Shown: piece by piece, positions 61,064-64,000 of the stretch | Layout: each line of letters opens with the position of its first letter | How positions within the stretch are numbered: position 1 is the stretch's first letter | Assembly (NCBI GenBank): GCA_963693085.1 | Contig: OY856412.1 | Coordinates: 1,411,904,894-1,411,968,893, forward strand | Origin: Alisma plantago-aquatica | Taxonomy: Eukaryota; Streptophyta; Magnoliopsida; Alismatales; Alismataceae | Length of the DNA stretch: 64,000 bases | Direction of reading: 5' to 3' | The notes under the pieces: model-generated | What the model was told of the DNA's origin: nothing | Seen by the model: the letters and a program-made list of their open reading frames with translations, nothing else | The model's database searches: none | Program-made: the position numbers and the translations under genes

Positions 61064-62122
61064 ATGAATGTACAGATGGAAGTTTCCTTGTTAGCAGGAC
61101 TTTTGGCACAAATGCAAGTCAAGCCTATGCTGAGATAGCAAATCAAAGATGCACAACAAATAGATGATACAGTACAGTTGATCAGGTCAGAGCTCAGCAG
61201 TGAAAGGCGTGATGGGTTCCATGAGACCGAAGATGGACTAGTTTGCTATCATGACAGAATGGTGGTCCCCGATGTTGATGATCTGAGGAAGCTAGTACTC
61301 GAAGAAGCACACACATCGATGTATGCTATGCATCCATGAGTCACCAAGATGTATCATAACCTGAAGGATCTATATTGGTGGTCTGGCTTGAAGAGAGATG
61401 TAGGTACGTTTGTGGCTAGGTGTGCGGTATGCCAGCAAGTCAAGGCTGAGCATCAGAAGCCAGCATGTACGTTGCAACCCATGCCGATACCGCAGTGGAA
61501 ATGGGATCACATAACCATGGATTTCGTAGTTGGTCTGCCCAGGACAACTAGGAATCATGATTCCATTTGGGTAATTGTGGACAGATTGATGAAGTCTGCC
61601 CATTTCATACCTGTGAAGACAATGTATACAACTGAGAAGCTCGCTCAGGTATATGTATATGAGATAGTACGCTTGCACGACATACCATCAACAATAGTTT
61701 CTGATAGAGGACCTCAGTTCATGAGTTGTTTCTGGGAACAGTTACACAAAGCCTTGGGAACGCAGTTGAGGTTCAACACCGCTTTCCACCCGCAGACAGA
61801 TGGACAGTCTGAAAGGACTATTCAGACTTTAGAAGATCTTCTTCGGGCTTGTGTTTTGCAGTTCCTAGAAAGTTGGGACGTATATCTCAGTTTGATAGAG
61901 TTGGCCTACAACAATAGTTACCAACAAAGCATTAACATGGCTCCTTATGAGGCCTTATATGGCAGGAAGTGCAGATCTCCTTTATGTTGGTATGAGTCTG
62001 GGGAGTATCAGCTTTTGGGTCCTGAGTTATTACAACAGACAATAGAAAAGATTAAAGTGATACAGCAACAGCTGAAAGCGACACATGACAGACATAAGTC
62101 TTATGCAGACAATCACCGATGA
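61064..62122 (+). pseudogene. Element E integrase, zinc-binding and catalytic domains
   Basis: The linker 61064-61340 is interrupted by TAG (about 61136) and TGA (about 61338), the latter within the zinc-binding domain near MYAMHP. From 61349 the frame is open: RCAVCQQVKAEHQKP, MDFVVGLPRT (first Asp), TIVSDRGPQF (second Asp), QTDGQSERTIQTLEDL (Glu), and YEALYGRKCRSPLCW. The block between TTEKLAQV and TIVSDRG is complete here, while about nine codons are missing in C. A TGA at about 62120 (CGA in C) ends it. Confidence 0.94.
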
Positions 62123-62584
62123 CCTTTAGAGTTCCAAGAGGGAGACAAAGTGTACCTCAAGGTCTCACCTTGGAATGGTGTGCTAAGGTTTGACCGGAAA
62201 GGTAAGCTAGCACCCAGGTATATGGGGCCATATCCAGTAATAGTACGTGTTGGCAAGGTAGCTTACAAGTTAGAGTTGCCGCCAGAGTTGCACAGGTTAC
62301 ATCCAGTGTTCCACGTCAACATGCTGAAGAAAAGTCACCCAGATACATGGACAGTGATACAGCTAGTCAAGGTTGAGCTTGATGAAGATGTGACCTACGA
62401 AGAAGGTCCTGTGATGATCCTTGACAGAAGAATAAAGAAGCTAAAGAGGAAGGACCTGGTTCTGGTAAAGGTTCTTTGGCATCATCATGGCATTGAGGAA
62501 GCCACGTGGGAGCTTGAGGAAGAGATGAGGAGGAAGTATCCCTCGCTTTTCTCTTCGGATTTCGAGGACGAAATCTCTTTGTAG
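62123..62584 (+). pseudogene. Element E integrase C-terminus and chromodomain
   Basis: The frame continues after the TGA with VYLKVSPWNGVLRF, KLAPRYMGPYPV and LHPVFHVNMLKKSHPD (the GPY/F module), then a chromodomain: DVTYEEGPVMILDRRIKKLKRK, LVKVLWHHHGIEEATWELEEEMRRKYPSLF. It ends FEDEISL-stop. The chromodomain places E, and by synteny C, in the chromovirus branch close to Tekay/Del. Twelve bases later is the 3' LTR start at 62597. Confidence 0.94.
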
Positions 62585-62596
62585 AGGGTTATATCT

Positions 62597-64000
62597 TGTA
62601 AGGACCCTGACCTCCATTTAGGGCTTATCCTGTTTACTTTGCTTAAACCTGATGCTTAGTTGCTTGCTAATCACCCTTAGTAGTGAATAGGGTTTGTTTG
62701 TGCTTGTTGTGTGATGGAGGTGCTACTTGCAATTAACCCAAGTCTAGGGTTGTTGAGCAGGCTTGTCATATTGAGAGGTTTTCCCCTCTCTCTTTGCTTC
62801 CTCTAGTGTTGAGAGGAAAGGTTGGGCTCATTGCTTGAGTTTCCTTGGGCTTGGATGAGCCTTGTTGGGCCTTTTTGTGCCTTGCTTGACCTTGTTGGAC
62901 CTTGTTTCGACCATAAGTGTGTCAGCCATGGTTGTGTCGGCCTTAGGTGTGTCTCCCAGGAGGTGTGTCGGGTATGGTGTTGAGGTGTATCGTCCATGAA
63001 CCTCTTTGACCCCTTTTGACCTCATTTGTATCACCACTAGTGGACACTTGGTGCTTGATGCTTGCATGTGGCAATGGCCTTGGACATGTGTTTAAGGCAA
63101 GTTAGAGAGGTGGCATTGTCCATGGACAAGTGTCCCTAGGTGAGCGACACCTTGCCTTGTCTTACCTTAGTTTCTACTCCATCCTCTCCTATATATGTGT
63201 TCCCTTTCTCTTGCTAAGGATCCCTTTAGTTCCTTAGTTACCCTCTTCTTTGGTTGCACGACACCTCCTCATTTGCAAAGCTTGGTGGCCGATCCTTATC
63301 TTGGAGTCTTCTTCTTCTTCCTCTTGAGGTGGCTGAAGCTGGCTTGGTGCTAGGAGCTTGGAGCTTTCTTAAGGCGGGTTACATAACTCCTAACCCTAAT
63401 CATATTACCTTCTTCTATGTTTTTGTATGTTTTCTTATGATCATATCGTCCATGTATGTTCTAAGATAAGTTTCTTGCTTAGTTGCACCTAGTTGGCCGA
63501 ACCATGTTTTAGGGTTTCCTTGTTGAGAAACACTCCTTTCCCTCCTTGGTCTAGAGAAGTGAGCTTGAGCTATAGTGATATGAGCAACACCCCTCTCTCA
63601 TTTAAGTTGAGAGGTGAGCTTGTATCCTAGTGCTTGAGCAACACCCTCCTCTCACCATGGATTCAAGAGGTGAGCTTTGTGGTAGATGTAGATCTATGTT
63701 AAGGTTGATCCTTGTGGTTGCCCGAATTGTGATAGAGGTTGTGGAAGACCCCTCTCTCTTGATTGTTGAAAGGTGAGCCGATCTTCTTGATCAATTTAGG
63801 GTTTGGTGCCCTTGTGCTTGAGGTTGATGACGATCTTGTTGGGTTGTATCTTGCACAATATGGCTTTGGGTTGGTGCTGCCCGATACCCTCTCTTGATCT
63901 AGAGTTTTGGGTTGATATGATGAGGTTGTGTTGGGCGATATACCTTGGCCTTTGCCTTGAGTGTTGGCCGATAGGATGAGGCTAGCTTGGTTGGATGATA
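62597..64000 (+). repeat. Element E, 3' LTR (truncated by window)
   Basis: Begins TGTAAGGACCC and is collinear with 53791-55190 with scattered substitutions. The remaining 2.5 kb and the second target duplication lie outside the window. Confidence 0.95.

Larger units (their letters stand above)
53791..64000 (+). mobile_element. Element E: Tekay-like Ty3/gypsy retrotransposon, incomplete at window edge
   Basis: 5' LTR (53791-57767), initiator-Met primer site, gag, protease, RT/RNase H, integrase, chromodomain, then a 3' LTR beginning at 62597 and running off the window. It is on the plus strand, opposite to C and D. The base sequence before the 5' LTR is ATTAA, the predicted target duplication. 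Confidence 0.95.

Overview
This window is repeat-rich nuclear DNA from a flowering plant. The evidence is Ty3/gypsy elements of the plant Tekay/Del chromovirus type (LTRs opening TGTAACATCC, a primer site for initiator-Met tRNA, a chromodomain), Ty1/copia elements, a CACTA (En/Spm) DNA transposon with an Ulp1-like gene, a tRNA-derived SINE, and no host gene that I can recognise. The species cannot be named from this. Nearly every base from about 2 kb to the right edge can be assigned to a mobile element, and all coding regions are broken.

Left part (1-12.9 kb). Bases 1-2089 are noncoding and look like part of an LTR element. A plus-strand copia pol remnant follows (2090-2572) and resumes at 10662-11566. 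Between the halves sits an 8.1-kb CACTA element (2573-10661) with 13-bp terminal inverted repeats and a TGA target duplication; removing it rejoins the copia reading frame. The CACTA genes lie on the minus strand: the C-terminal exon of a TNP2-type transposase (7529-8507), and a multi-exon Transposase_24 / DUF8039-like / Ulp1 (C48) protease gene (3219-6682) with nonsense codons. The transposase catalytic core was not found.

Main part (12.9-64 kb). One old minus-strand copia element has been pulled apart by later insertions. Its pieces lie at 13053-13507, 18828-19185, 50519-51791 and 51975-53790 and read in the order gag, integrase, RT, RNase H from right to left. The insertions are: solo LTR A (13508-18827, TSD CATCC); solo LTR B (19186-50518, TSD GAAAT), itself split by two complete elements; a SINE (51792-51958, 16-bp TSD); and gypsy element E (53791 to beyond the window). 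Inside B lie element C (20697-35308, TSD ATTTC), a 14.6-kb gypsy with 4.9-kb LTRs and degenerate gag-pol, and element D (35944-48967), which has 5.2- and 4.8-kb LTRs but only gag and a protease remnant.

The most unusual material is in the LTRs of the A/C/D family. They are about 5 kb long and carry, at the same relative place, a field of short imperfect palindromes (arms CCAAACGGTC/GACCGTTTGG) next to a cluster of telo-box-like TTAGGGTTT motifs. Most stop codons that can be compared between C, D and E look like C-to-T or G-to-A changes, as expected for methylated, silenced elements.
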